Positions 1 to 13,745 are shown, counted from the stretch's first letter. The stretch is 64,000 bases of DNA from Meghimatium bilineatum (GCA_034231615.1 CM067298.1:24645934-24709933); one strand, 5' to 3'. Notes: generated by a model not told the origin, from the sequence alone. Program-made: numbers and translations.

Positions 1-2
1 AC

Positions 3-330
3 TAGAGAGCCGACTTATTGGCAGGCAATGCGGCGATAGACGGCACATTGTTGAAAAGAGAAAAAGGAGACTTAATGAAGGCAGTAATAAATTCATTTCA
101 AGATGCAGATGATGTCAATGAGGTTGAGAACGTACACATACAGAGACTGTTAGAAATGGAAGTATCTAGAGGTCAGGGAAGGAAAAATATTTTTTTTTTA
201 ATGTCCCGAAGATCACACAATCAACACCTTACCGGAACTCATACAATGTCTACATACAATGGAAAGGCTGCTGGAGTGGAGGGCGAAGCACTTATGGGAA
301 TGTCCCGCGTGCTGTGAAGACAGTTTCTAA
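3..330 (+). pseudogene. LINE 3' end: RNase H C-terminus and zinc motif (family A)
   Basis: The reading frame enters from outside the window with RADLLAG, the end of an RNase H domain (the NERADLLAG block is complete in the sister copy at 63.2-63.6 kb). A linker follows, then the tail WECPACCEDSF and a stop at 328-330. The frame shifts near position 240, so the copy is dead. This is the 3' end of ORF2 of a non-LTR retrotransposon of the RNase H-bearing (I/R1/LOA-like) type. After the stop comes a short AATCAAG-type repeat tail, as in the copy at 63.18 kb. Seen: motifs and tail. Inferred: clade. Confidence 0.75.
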
Positions 331-351
331 TCAAGAATCAAGAAGAATAAA

Positions 352-850
352 AAACTTTCAGATCGTAAATCTGCGATATAATCTCAGATATAAACTCAGA
401 TATAACCTCAAATATAACCTCAGATATAACCTCTAACCTAAGATATAATCTCAGATATAAACTCAGATAACCTGTAACCTCAGAAATACTCTCATATATA
501 ACCTCAGATATAATTTCAGATATAACCCTCAGATATAACCTCAGATATAAACTCAGAAATTACCTCAGATATCTGAGGTTATAAACCTCAGATATAGCCT
601 CTAACCTCAGATATTACCTCAGGTATAAACTCATAAATTACCTCAGATATAACCTCAGATATAACCTCTAACCTATAATATAAACTCAGATATAACCTCA
701 TATATAATCTCTAACATATAATATAAACTCAGATAAAAACTCAGAAATTACCTCAGATATAACCTCAAATATAAACTCAGATATAACCCCTACCCTCCAA
801 TATAAACACACATATAACCTCAGATATAAACTCAGAAATTACCTCAATGT
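352..850. repeat. 12-bp minisatellite
   Basis: About 40 degenerate copies of a 12-bp unit close to CTCAGATATAAC, with 10- and 11-base variants (aaactcagatat, ctctaacctc). It begins almost at the end of the LINE tail at 330-350, so it may have grown from that tail or from its insertion point. No open frame of note. 851-1068 holds nothing I recognise. Confidence 0.9.
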
Positions 851-1078
851 ATCTGTGAAATTCTATGAAACAGAGAATGGTTTGGCACTTGTGTAAACAA
901 TTTGACAATTGCTTATTAAGACTATTATTCAACGTTTCCTCTGTCTTTTCTTAGAGAAAACTTATATTCATGAATTGTGGGACTCACAAGTTGATGAAAA
1001 TGTTTGCAAAATACGATAACTTTCTAAAGAAACAAACACATGTACGAGAAGACCAATATTGTGAACAGTTATTAATTA

Positions 1079-1166
1079 CACTGCGCAACAAAAAAAGTTT
1101 TTTTTTTACAAGTATAAAATTAGTCAATTCCTACTGAAAATGGGTTGAGAAAAACGAATATGACAT
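1079..1166 (+). repeat. left terminal inverted repeat
   Basis: Pairs with 3187-3269. The outer 12 bases match except for one (CACTGCGCAACA against CATTGCGCAACA). After an A/T-rich stretch of variable length, CCTACTGAAAAT and GAGAAAAACGAATAT match closely. The poly-T run near 1099-1108 has probably changed length. Confidence 0.85.
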
Positions 1167-1236
1167 CAGAAAATGTTTATTAGCTCTAGTTTTTGAGTTA
1201 TTGTAATTTCAATATTTATATTAAAAATCCTATTTC

Positions 1237-2919
1237 TTATTGTTTCCTTTTCCTCTTGTATACCACTTCTGGAGCTTCTCTTGTGACATTCCAGCAGTAG
1301 TCAGCAAGCATGGATGTATTCCACTTACCCTGGTACCTTTTTTCCATCAATGCAATGTCTTGGTGGAAACGCTCCCCATGTTCATCACTTACTGCACCAC
1401 AATTTGGAGGGAAGAAATCAAGATGAGAATCCAGGAAGTGGATCTTAAGTGACATGTTGCAACCTAATTGTTGATACGCTGTCAGAAGTTCATTAATAGC
1501 AACAGGATAGTTCTCACTTCTATGATTGCCCAGGAAAATTTGTACAACATTTTTGAAAGATTGCCATGCACCTTTCTCATTCCCATGAATAATGGCATCA
1601 AAATGCTCATCTTTCAACAGTTCCCTTATCTGTGGGCCTACAAATAATCCTTCCTTTATTTTACCATCACTAAGGTAATGCAATTTTTTTCCTCAAGTAC
1701 TTAAATGCCTCTCCCTCCCTATTCATGCCCTTGATAAAGTTCTTCATTAGCCCCAATTTAATATGAAGAGGAGGTAGAATTATTGTATTTCTATCACCCA
1801 AATAAATTTGCTGTACATTCTTTTCACCAGGCTCCATAACCTTCCTATCAGGCCAAGTTTTCCTAATGTAATGAGAAGTTCTCTGTCGACTGTTCCATTC
1901 ACACAGAAAGCAACAATATTTTGTGTAACCTAATTGCATGCCAAGTAAAATTGCAATAACTTTCAAGTCTGCACAAATCTGCCACTGATGATCATCATAT
2001 TTTATTGCTTTAAGAAGTAATTTCATATTTTCATAAGTCTCCTTCATGTGGACAGCATGGCCTATAGGGATAGAAGGTAATGAATTGCCATTGTGTAGCA
2101 AAACTGTTTTCAAACTTAACTTTGATGAGTCAATGAATAACCTCCACTCTTGTTGTATGTACTCTATTTTCAAAGCTTCCATAAGCCCATTAACATCATG
2201 GCAAGCAACAATGCTATTATTCATTGTGAAAAATGGAGTTAGAGATTTCTTACGTTCTCTGTACATAGACACCTTAACATTTTTATCCAGGAGATTCCAC
2301 TGCTGAAGTCTTGATGCAAGAAGTTCAGCTTTTGTTTTAGATAAGTCAAGATCTCGAATTAAGTCACTTAGTTAATTTTGAGAAATTCTATGTAGAATAT
2401 CAATAGAACCTATTTGTGTGAATTGAGTATCTTCCTGTTCAAACTCAGGTTGTATTTCTTGACCACAATCTGCATCAAGCTCTATAACTTTCTGGTTGGG
2501 TGAGGTAGGAACAGGCAGATCTTTTCCATGTGGTACTGGCCGTATAGCTGATGGAATATTGGGGTAATTCAAAGTCCACTTCTTCTTTTTAGATATTCCG
2601 TGTTGGGGAGGAGGCACCATAAAAAATAGCAGTCACTTACATGATCTCTCGGCTCTCTCCATATCATAGGAATCGCGAAAGGCATTGACCGCACTTTGCC
2701 ATTCAGCCAACCACAGAGTTTCACAGTACATGTAATACAGCAAATGTGAGGTGCCCAGGGTTTGTCTTGATCACCTATCTTACAGCCGAAGTAAAGATGA
2801 TATGCAGTTTTAATTAAAGGTGTAATTTTCCGTTTTTGAGACGACAACGTCCCCTCGCCACAAACATAGCAAAAATTGTTAGCACTATTAACGCACTTTC
2901 GTGACATTATGGAATCCAA
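1237..2919 (-). pseudogene. transposase-like gene of the TIR element (broken)
   Basis: The only gene in the element, about 560 codons. It starts near 2919. The N-terminal part is rich in Cys/His pairs (FCYVCGE, FGCKIGDQDK, HICCITC), a probable zinc-binding DNA-recognition domain. The middle part has WRLFIDSSKLSLK, WQICADLK, CFLCEWNSR and LPPLHIKLGLMK. The C-terminal part has VSDEHGERFHQDI and WNTSMLADYCW. The acidic residues in FIDSS, ICADLK and DEHGE are candidates for an RNase H-like DDE triad (inference). Breaks: a frameshift near 2570-2620, a TAA near 2370 and a frameshift in the A-run near 1685. I recall this family as widespread in arthropod genomes, usually annotated as uncharacterised. 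A relic of the same family is at 43.6 kb. Confidence 0.75.
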
Positions 2920-3186
2920 TCTTTATACAAATTCAGGCATTTATAGCACTGGAAAATAAAATATATATATACTGCTTGAAAATATTAATTATATACACAT
3001 GTTGAAATATGTGGTTTGTTTTTTACATCAACACACGATTTAAACAATATAGCGGCCATTGAGAGAAGTCGCACGGTGTCAACATGCATTCGTCGCTGAA
3101 TAAATTTTTCATTAGAAAAATTTTCCACTTTTTTCGACACAATAAACAAGGAATATCACAACAATAAGAGCAAACTGAGAATTTGT

Positions 3187-3269
3187 AATGTGATATTCGT
3201 TTTTCTCACCACATTTTCAGTAGGAAATGATTATTTTCATGTCTGTAATTTTTTATGTGTTGCGCAATG
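3187..3269 (-). repeat. right terminal inverted repeat
   Basis: Mirror of 1079-1166. It lies upstream of the transposase start at about 2919 and is followed directly by the TTATTAATTA target duplication at 3270-3279. Confidence 0.85.
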
Positions 3270-3274
3270 TTATT

Positions 3275-4140
3275 AATTATTCCAGAAATTAATTAGTTGT
3301 ACAAAAGCTTCAGCCCTAATATAAAGAAGCCACATATTTCTAGAACGCGTGCTTATGTCAAATAAGCATCATATTTCGTCAGTCCCATAAACATTTCCCT
3401 TAATGCAAAGAAATCAAAAATAACGCATACCACAGAAATGGAGACACACTAATACAAGTCACTGACAAAAACAAATAGGAAATTGCCAAGAGGTTTGAAT
3501 ATCTCCGGTCAATAATTAGCATTACCGAAAATTGTTAAGCATTGATCAAAAAGAGATTAGCAATGGCATCATACAAAATATAGCCTTAAAAATCATCACA
3601 ATTGAAAAATATATAGCATAGAGCAAACAGAAAACCAAGTTACACCTTCTAAAAAGATGTATTTTGTAAGCGCTAACATATAGTAGTAAGACTTGGAATA
3701 TGACATCGTTAATTAAAAAAATATCAGTTGAAATGAAATGCTGTAGAAAGGTCCTAAGAGTATCATGGACAGAAAGACGAAACAGGACAAACTTCCGTAA
3801 ATACCACAACATACAAGAGGATTTGTTTCTCAAAACGCCAATACAGCGAAAGCTTTGTACATTTGTTGATCATATAAATATACAGAATGTCACAAGCTGC
3901 CATATGTTGTACATATACATACAATAACACAAGCTGACATCTGTTGGAGATATACATATACACAATGGGTTATAATGATTAATCATCGAGGAAAAATTCT
4001 AGTACAGAGAACAAGAGACAAACAATAATTACGATGGACACAGAATATCGAAGACTTCTTTCTGAACATGATACTGGAAGTGGCTGGACACCATGCACAG
4101 AACCCGGGGACTTGAAGAGTGCCAGTGAAGAAAATGTTCA
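3275..4140 (+). pseudogene. decayed LINE reverse transcriptase, C-terminal half (family B)
   Basis: Recognisable only in pieces from about 3400: a segment reading FEYLRSII near 3497, the thumb block EMKCCRKVLRVSWTE at about 3733-3777, then IEDFF and EVAGHHAQNPGT before the end at about 4130. These match the ends of RTE-like LINE ORF2 proteins. Many stops and frameshifts; no full-length ORF. Sister relics lie at 10.9-11.6, 58.2-59.0 and 62.0-62.6 kb. About 50 bases of 3' flank separate it from the tetranucleotide array at 4.19 kb. Confidence 0.6.
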
Positions 4141-4191
4141 GAAATGCCAATACGTCACATAAAGCGAGAAACACATTTTTTATTGCAAAAT

Positions 4192-4887
<696 letters not shown>

Positions 4888-4889
4888 CA

Positions 4890-5210
4890 TTGTGGCCCTC
4901 TTTTGACTTGCAGCGTTAGGGGTAGAAGAGTGCTATGGAGATTATCTTTATGTGTGCTGTTTGTAAGCTTGTTCCTGTGGCTTCTTTGATTTATGTGATT
5001 TATCTTTTACGTGGTCTGCCTCTGTCTTTATAGCCGTTATGTATATGTGTCATGGCTATTTGTGGCATGCTATCTGTTGGTAGTCTGGAAGCGTGTGAAA
5101 ACCACTTGATCTATTGTCTTTTGATGTGTTCCAATACTAGTATTCTTTTGGTTATCCGTCTGATGTTATCGTTTTTAATTCTATCTCTTAATGACACTCC
5201 GAGTATTTTT
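4890..5210 (-). pseudogene. LINE 3' end relic next to the microsatellite
   Basis: On the minus strand this resembles the decayed C-terminus and 3' end of an RTE-like LINE, with its 3' end facing the GTCT array. The block at about 5008-5100 is similar to the block right of the second array (8311-8400): both contain a GGTC-GCCTCT segment and a later GGCATGCTATCTGTTGGTAG-like segment. 5211-5640 shows only weak, undiagnosable sequence. Confidence 0.4.
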
Positions 5211-5639
5211 CATAGACATGCCATTTCTGCTGTCATGCAAAATAGTATTTTATTAAAATATCAGTACTTGCATATCTTTCAGAGTAAACAAAATTTTTTT
5301 AAATTCATTGCTTTGTCATATATTGTGTCAAAACTTGGCAGTACATATTTGTTGGAAATATATCTGATTTACTTAAAGATCCATGACTGTAAATTCTATG
5401 GTGCAATAATTAACATAAAACACATATTTCTGTGTCCACTCTAACAAGCAAACACAAATGGAAATTTGTTTTTAGCAATCTGTGATAATGACAAAACGAG
5501 TATGTTCTATCAACTGTCAAACACTACATGTTTCCCGTTAAGGAGTTGCAGGACGGAATTTTGCTTTACCAACACGGTTACAAATGCTAGAATTTGGCAT
5601 CTTCACACAAAATATGGCTAATAAAATGTGAAATTAAAT

Positions 5640-5960
5640 GTTCAATAAAGATTGTCGAAATTACAAGAATTAGACAGGGTACGAAATGAGGACGTCGTAA
5701 ATGGAATATATTTTATCAGGAATTCAATATATCACAGACAGCAAATAAAATAGATTGGAAATCTTATAATAATGGAGTACACCAAACTCCTAACAGGCAT
5801 ACATAATAAAAGACCATACGATACATAGTCGGAGGAAGACTAAACGGAAATGGATGCATAATATTGAAGACAATGTGAACACACTTGGATATAGTGCAAC
5901 CGAAGCGATATATCTGGCCTTGGAATTAAAAGTAACGCCCCCCCCCCCTTCATAATATTA
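5640..5960 (+). pseudogene. LINE 3' relic (RTE-like thumb and tail)
   Basis: Broken frames read like the last part of an RTE-type ORF2: near 5838-5870 a basic RRKTKRKWMHNIED block, the degenerate form of the usual GRxRKRWxDNIE ending. Several stops. A run of C follows at 5938-5948. Confidence 0.45.
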
Positions 5961-6868
5961 ATAGAACGTATGAACCATTAGAGTCACTATATATGTACTG
6001 GATCAAGGCATTAGATAACAATAAACTGTGATAAATATCAGAACATCTCAAAACTGGCCATGTCGTCGGGACAGCTATTCAAAACCCGGACAATATCGGT
6101 AAAAGTGAAGCGTAAGTTATCTTATCTACGAAAAAAAGTTAACAAATGTTATGTAACGTACGTCGACTGTTATGGCCCATGTTATTCCCGGAATGCCAAA
6201 CCGCTTCACTAATCTCGGAACACACACCATTTCAACAACATATCACCTTTTGATGTACTCCAATATACTCTCATATTATTTCACAAAATAATATAGAAAC
6301 ACTACTATGGGAATAATATCCACATTCTCTGAATTCAAAGAGTAAATGTTTTTAAAACAAGAAGAACGAAAATAATTAATCTATCTTTATTGTTACCTTC
6401 ACCTATAGATATACATATGTATATAAGTGAATAAGATTCCAAATTACTCGTAGGTCTATACTGTTTGTCAATTTTGGACTATTATGAAATAACATCATAC
6501 ATTTTTTATAAAACGAATGATATTAAATACAAATATATTGAAACGTTACCAAGGCTTTAACTGATACTTCAATAAGAAATTGCTTGCAACAGATGTTTTT
6601 TGATCTGGCTTAAAGAGTTTATCTTACGGTAGTTCAGTGATATTGAGCTGAGATTGTTTTCCAAAGGACAGGATTTAATTTTTTAGCATGTCAAATCTTC
6701 AACCAATGGGTGAAATAATAAGTACTCAGACATTATGAGTTGGTCGGTAAGCGTAGGGTAGGTGTAGGTAGATTGCACGATCGTTGACGACATTTTGTTC
6801 ATAAGTAAATATGCATAAACAACCGAACTGAAGTTACACACGGACTGCATGAAGTAGGATTTCTTGTT
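5961..6868. other. no recognisable feature
   Basis: AT-rich sequence with no long open frame, no tandem repeat and no motif I could place. Confidence 0.5.
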
Positions 6869-8153
<1,285 letters not shown>

Positions 8154-8420
8154 CGTATAAAACCCCATCACCATCCATTGGATCTATATATCTATTCGAT
8201 AAACCATTTGTTGCCTTTCATTGTCTGGAGTAGAATAGATTTAGAGATGACCCTAGTGTAAGATGAGTATATTGTGAAATGTGTTGCCTCGTTTATTGCG
8301 GAGGTCCATAGTTTACCTGGTCGGCCTCTAGGTCTGCCTTCACTGTATCCGTATAGCATAGCTTACTGTGGTATGCTGTCTGATTGTAGTCTGCTATTGT
8401 CCTCATTCATTAAAAAAAAT
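8154..8420 (-). pseudogene. LINE 3' end relic right of the second array
   Basis: The minus strand carries a basic GRPRGRPG segment at about 8310-8340, typical of the end of RTE-like ORF2. Sequence similarity to 5008-5100 suggests the same family. Its 3' end faces the TATC array, as at 4.89 kb. 8421-8964 holds nothing I can name. Confidence 0.4.
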
Positions 8421-8964
8421 CTTACCTTTTTTGGTCTTTTCAAAAACTATTTAATCGACGGATCGGTAATATATGAAGGATTAAAGCTTATATTGAAGAA
8501 TCCAACTTGTCCTTTATAAGATTTGATGAACATTAAGAAAGGACAAGATTGATTTTACGCACTACTGAATGTGAGATTATATATTTAATCTCAATTCATT
8601 ATAAATACACGCGGTGTAATCGAATGAAATCTGGTCACATGGGTTTATTCAATACCGTTTATGATATAAGGCCCATTTGATAATCGGAAAGAACGCCTTC
8701 TAACATGAATCGTATCATTATTATCTTAATTTTTATCGGTTATTACACACAGTATAACTATAGTGTCCAATGAAAATTTCAGGAATATTCACATGAGTCA
8801 TAAGAAGTCATGATTTTCCATTAGCCAGTGTGTCTTTTAAAAAAATGTAACCTACCATTATTTATTATACGATTTTTAAATATACATCAGAAATTGCGTT
8901 ATAATTAAATAAAGAAATTATTGTTATTTTTATCGTCATGCTTGTATTGGTAGCACTTTAGCAG

Positions 8965-9130
8965 AACCCCTCATGAACTAAAAGTGATACCAAACTAGTA
9001 TAACCCCTTATGAAGTAAAATAGGTAACAATCTAGTATAACCCCTTCTGAAGTAAAATAGGTAACAATCTAGTAGAACCCTTCTAGTAGTACACGAGGTT
9101 ACACTAGCATAACTCTTGAAATATGAAGAA
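8965..9130. repeat. 37-bp tandem repeat, about 4 copies
   Basis: Unit of 37 bases beginning AACCCCTTATGAAGTAAAAT and ending in CTAGTAT. The second and third copies are nearly identical, the outer ones diverged. Confidence 0.8.
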
Positions 9131-9480
9131 ATTAATGTAATAAACACTATGACCAATATTTGCCAGCAGACAATTTCAAGATAAACACATTGACTGGACA
9201 CAGTAACAAATATTAACCATTTGGAGAAAAACACGTTGAGTGGACACAATCACTAATATTAACCATTTGAAGACAAACAAATTGTGTGGACATAATCACT
9301 AATATTGACCATTTGGAGATAAACAAAAATGAGTGGACACGATCAATAATATTGACCTTTTCCAATAAAATAAACAATTTGAAAATGTAAAAATAGTAGA
9401 ACCATTAGTCTTACAAGACATCCAAGAAAAGCGATGCTCGAAACGCTTGTGACCAGAATAAAGTATATGCGATAAAGTTC
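9131..9480 (+). pseudogene. LINE reverse transcriptase fragment with internal tandem amplification (family D)
   Basis: From about 9330 the sequence decodes, with breaks, as the early reverse transcriptase region also found at 51.06-51.19 kb (WTxSLI, then NYRTISL-like, then a LETLVTRIK-like segment). A 46-47 base piece holding the WTQSLI codons is repeated about four times at 9150-9355 (ACCATTTGGAG ... GTGGACACAATCACTAATATT). A coding fragment has thus become a small minisatellite. Confidence 0.55.
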
Positions 9481-9965
9481 TCTTCTGTGACAACATTAAC
9501 AGTTTGTTCTCTTCTGTGACAACATTAACAGTTTGTTGTTCTTTTCTGTGACAACATTAACAGTTTGTTCTCTTCTGTGACAACATTAACAGTTTGTTGT
9601 TCTCTTCTGTGACAACATTAACAGTTTGTTGTTCTCTTCTGTGACAACATTAACAGTTTGTTGTTCTCTTCCATGACAACATTAACAGTTTGTTGTTCTC
9701 TTCCATGACAACATTAACAGTTTGTTGTTCTCTTCTGTGACAACATTAAGAGTTTGTTGTTCTCTTCTGTGACAACATTAAGAGTTTGTTGTTCTCTTCT
9801 GTGACAACATTAACAGTTTGTTGTTCTCTTCTGTGACAACATTAACAGTTTGTTGTTCTCTTCCATGACAACATTAACAGTTTGTTGTTCTCTTCTGTGA
9901 CAACATTAACAGTTTGTTGTTCTCTTCTGTGACAACATTAAGAGTTTGTTGTTCTCTTCTGTGAC
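9474..9965. repeat. 32-bp minisatellite, about 15 copies
   Basis: Unit GTTGTTCTCTTCTGTGACAA plus CATTAACAGTTT (32 bp); a few copies lack one GTT. Point variants (CTTCCATGAC, ATTAAGAG) recur in separate copies, which indicates unequal exchange or block duplication. It directly abuts the LINE fragment on its left. Confidence 0.95.
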
Positions 9966-10855
9966 CACAATATGCGTACGAGATCTACTCGCGAGAGACA
10001 ATTTGTAACCTTCCATCCTTCCAGGAATATTAGATCCCAGGCATTTTAGTTTGCTCTGTCTGAATTCATGTCTGATGGATACACGCACCTGGAGATTGGA
10101 GAATCTATGAATGTGTCGCGGGTACAGTTATGATGGTCTGTTGACACTTTTGGCAATCGCTTCTTTCCTTATTTGTTACAATTAATAATGTTAAAGAAAA
10201 AACATAAAAAGTTCATTATTGTTGTATGAGTAATGTTAAGAGTAGTGTTATCTGTTATCACCACTAATTGCATTTATTTAACGCTGATGGATACAAATGA
10301 AAATTAATAATTTGTCAGGAATACAATACTGCTGTATCAATATAATGACCGATTTTACACTAATCTTTACTTCTTTGTTTTACGACCACAGGTTACCAAA
10401 TTCTAGTCATATTTATTATCTCACACTTTGAAATACTGTTACATTTTATTGACAATCACACACATTAATGCTTTAATTTTTTCTCTCTTTATAACGGCAA
10501 AGTACAGTTTTAATACAAAAGAACTACTTAGCACTGCAAATGAAGCATATATTTACGTACAACTGAACGTCTATAAAATAAAGTGTCTATATACTGGATA
10601 TCTGATACTGACGTGACACAGATCCGTACTAAATGATCATAATTCAGATTACATAGTATTATTGTATCCAAAAATGTTTCTTAACCCGCTAACAATCTAT
10701 TTAGATATTATGAAAAAAACACGAAAAGTATGAGATGACACACATTATGAAACGCTTCAACCAATTAATATCGAAGGTCATGTGATTAAAGAAATTATGT
10801 ATGAATGACATCACGAATCAACACAAGTTTGCAGCACATGATTATGTCAATTAAA
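9966..10855. other. no recognisable feature
   Basis: AT-rich single-copy-looking sequence with short open frames only. I found no splice-flanked exon or repeat. Confidence 0.45.
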
Positions 10856-11565
10856 TATCATATACAGGCTCAAAACCTTTCCTCAATGTCATGAAGACAA
10901 AAATAATGTATATCAACAGAAACGGTCTCATAACTACAATATTCAATGACCAAAGGAAAATTAAGAAAATGTCAGCAACTTTGAATATCTCATGTCAACC
11001 TAACACAACTGAAGATTGTTAGCAACGATCAAACAGAGAATAGCAATCATCCTACATAAATCATCACATATGACGAAATCTATGACAAGGAGAAACAGAA
11101 ACACACAGTTAGAACTATTAAGAAGATATATTTTTCTAGTGGCAACGTATGTTTGTAAGATGTGGTTAATCACATTCGAAATGTAAAATAAATGCATTTC
11201 AAATACAATTTTAAGCAGTAAGAATTTCTAACATTAGACAGCTCCTAAGAATATCGGACAGAAACGTCTTCCAACACAGACGCCCGTAAATACCTGCATA
11301 TGCAAGAAGACTGGCTCATACAAAATTTAAAAAAAATATAAAACACTTTTTGGACATATACAATCAAACGTCGTTGAAAATGCAAGCTGCATCGCCCAAG
11401 ACAGAGAAGGGTTCCAGTTCATTGAGAAGACAACGTTCTAGAAAGAATACGTCACATGACACATGACACAATCAAACACCTTCTGAATATGCCACTGGAA
11501 GAGGTTGGGCAGCTTACACCATAGAACCGAGAGGTTTACAGAGTGCCAGTGATTGATCATGCTGC
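10856..11565 (+). pseudogene. decayed LINE reverse transcriptase, C-terminal half (family B)
   Basis: Same region and family as 3.3-4.1 kb and 58.2-59.0 kb. It has FLNVMKTKIM near 10875, a NISCQP-type stretch replacing FEYL, a tract reading ATYVCKMW (the usual YGCETW), a thumb-like segment and a degenerate LLNMPLEEVGQ end near 11480-11520. Multiple stops and frameshifts. Confidence 0.5.
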
Positions 11566-12440
11566 TTGGTTTACTACAACACGAGTACTTCTGATGCCTT
11601 CTGATTGTAGTAGGCGCAGTAGGATATAAACATATATTCTGACGCATAATCTTCATTGAGTAAAAAGTATTATGCTTTTATATCACGTGGAAAGTAAATT
11701 CAAATTTTGAAGTAATTTATCTTAGGGATTAGATTATTTCTACTAGTTCAATAACCGCACGCCATTGTATGGATATATGACAATATGAAAATAAAACATT
11801 GTTCGTGATGTTGCCCACATCATTTCTAATGGCATAGTTGAGGTCAATACAGTATTATCATATACACCATAACGGTATTGAAAACAACTCTTTTAATACA
11901 CTTTACTACATACACACACACACACACACACACATTCGCACACAAGCACATACGGCAAGGGCCGTGCCATGATATGATGCAGAGAGGCGGCCACATAATC
12001 AAAATACATTGCAGGGGCGACATTTCGAAGAAAAACCACTTAAGCCTAGCGAAATTTCGAAGATTTGCATACTGAGAAAATCTACCACATTGCCCTGGAT
12101 ACAACCACGCGCGCGCAAGCACACTCATACGCGAATATTGAACAACTCGATTCGTTCGGATCCTGGCGGGACCCGTCATCTCGTCGGGACAAAATTTATT
12201 GGGTTGCATACCCTGAAATACTTCACATTGCTATTGTGTTTGTCATCCCGGCTCACCGTATGGAAACGACAGCGCAGTCTGGCATCATACATTCCATAAC
12301 TAATTCATCGAAAACAGTCCATAACCAATGTTGTATGAATCAATAAATGCGAATGTCGCCGTGAAAGGGTGGGTTCTCCATCTTCATGACAAAAAAATCA
12401 CTGCAACCTCGTTAGATGTTGGTTCATTATAGCGACGTTG
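11566..12440. other. no gene seen; (CA)n and a GC-richer block
   Basis: A short (CA)n run lies at about 11909-11932. From 11940 to 12300 the base composition is clearly GC-richer than its surroundings (many CG dinucleotides, GCGCGC near 12109), as expected of an inserted element, but I could not define its ends or identity. Confidence 0.4.
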
Positions 12441-12472
12441 ATCAGATTGACGATCGCGCTTGAAGACCATGT

Positions 12473-13186
12473 TTACTTTTTGATGTCTCTTCCATACTGA
12501 GCAGCATTCTGAATCTGTCTTGTTTTAAAATCATGCATTGACTGATTCGACTGTGTTAGTCTATTGTCTTGACGAAAAAATAGATCGATTTTATCAATAA
12601 TTTTTTTGTCGCATGTAGCATTTGCAGCGTGTGCTTGTCGAACGTCTCTTCCTTGAGTACTGTCCACAACATACAAATGAGCGAACTGTGGAACTTTGTT
12701 GTATAGCGGTTGTATATGAGAAATTATATATTAAGTTTGTCAATGAAATTTTAAAACATATGGACCTCGACCTTGACCATCTGTTATTTATGCTCTGACA
12801 CAAAGAAAGAGCTCTATTATACGAGCGAATATTCTCGCTAAAATGTGTGTAAATTATAATATAAGGGTGTGTATTATCAGAGAGCATCAAGCGCAGGAAC
12901 TCGAGACACTCCAGCATAGTACCATGGATGTCTTGTTGCTTTAGGAGCATGATCTATTCCTTTCGGCAACAACTTGTACACGTGCCATCGTAGGACGTTC
13001 GTACAAAAAAACGTTTAGCACAACGAAAGTGACATTTAATATAGAAACAAATTCACAGTTATGTGCAGCAACACGATCCTCGGGAAAATTTGCTGCTTCA
13101 TTTGAAATTGCCTTACTTCGACAAATTTGTGATAATAGCTCTTTTGTTTTTTGACGCTTTCTTGCGATTGAATCTTCATCCATCAA
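12473..13186 (-). pseudogene. possible Helitron relic (N-terminal domain of Rep/helicase)
   Basis: On the minus strand, at about 12710-12500, the frame reads PQFAHLYVVDSTQGRDVRQ, then IIDKIDLFFRQDNRLTQ and SMHDF. This has the pattern of the Helitron-like N-terminal domain (PxFAQLYxxD ... L...L...NP(Y/F)xxxY..MHE). Upstream at 13186-12941 an 81-codon frame starts MMDEDSIARKRQKTKELLSQ; it may be the start of the same protein but is not diagnostic. No replication-initiator or helicase motifs are visible, and the frames are broken. Confidence 0.4.
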
Positions 13187-13315
13187 TTAAAGCAAATTAT
13201 ATGTATATTTTAAATTTATTGTATTTTATATTACTTTAACCACAAGGCGATACAGAATTTTACGTGTTAGCGCATCAATAACATTTGTATACAAAAATGT
13301 CTGCTATGTATACCG

Positions 13316-13745
13316 TCGGTTGGTTGGTTGGTTGGTTGCTGATCCAGCGGTCCATGGGCTCATGCCCTTTGACCTAATGCCATTAGATGGCATTATATTG
13401 CTGGGAAGTCTGTGGATTTTCGGCCCACCCCGGGACAGAGCCAGATAATAACTATCACACCTCCAGGAAGGTAGGTTTCAACCTTTCCACTGCTCCTAGC
13501 CACTGTAGCCAAGATAGGGTTCACTGTGCTCATTCCCCGCCACCAATTGACTACTGGTTATGCCGAACTTCTCTATTGCTCCAGGCATGCAACCAAATGT
13601 TCAAGTCAAAAGGATTGTCACGTCCTGAGTCACTGTGCCTCTATGATGGGCCTCAGACATAGGAAAAACAGTAATGTCAGTTTCCTCTTCGTAAGTGCTG
13701 CGCAGTACATCTCTGGCTCCCTCCCAACCACAGAGGGTGCATACA
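13316..13745 (-). mobile_element. short GC-richer retroelement with (AACC)n tail
   Basis: A block much richer in G and C than its flanks begins on the left with (GGTT)n, which is an (AACC)n 3' tail read on the minus strand. This is the layout of a SINE or a 5'-truncated LINE 3' UTR. I saw no clear target duplication and no A/B boxes I would trust. Confidence 0.4.

Larger units (their letters stand above)
1079..3269 (-). mobile_element. DNA transposon with TIRs and 10-bp target duplication, superfamily unassigned
   Basis: A 2,191-bp element is flanked by TTATTAATTA on both sides (1069-1078 and 3270-3279), a perfect 10-bp duplication; an extra matching G makes 11 bp possible. The ends are inverted: left CACTGCGCAACA, right (reverse complement) CATTGCGCAACA. 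The similarity continues for over 80 bases through CCTACTGAAAAT and GAGAAAAACGAATAT. A single broken gene fills the interior on the minus strand. A 9-11 bp duplication fits Mutator-like elements best among known superfamilies, but the ends and protein do not let me assign one. Element and duplication are seen directly; the class is inference. Confidence 0.85.

Noticed and set aside
9474-9965. Regular 32-bp repeats resembling a CRISPR array
   Set aside because: The units follow one another with no unique spacers, and the locus is eukaryotic. The same applies to the arrays at 16.5, 34.5, 48-50 and 53.3 kb.
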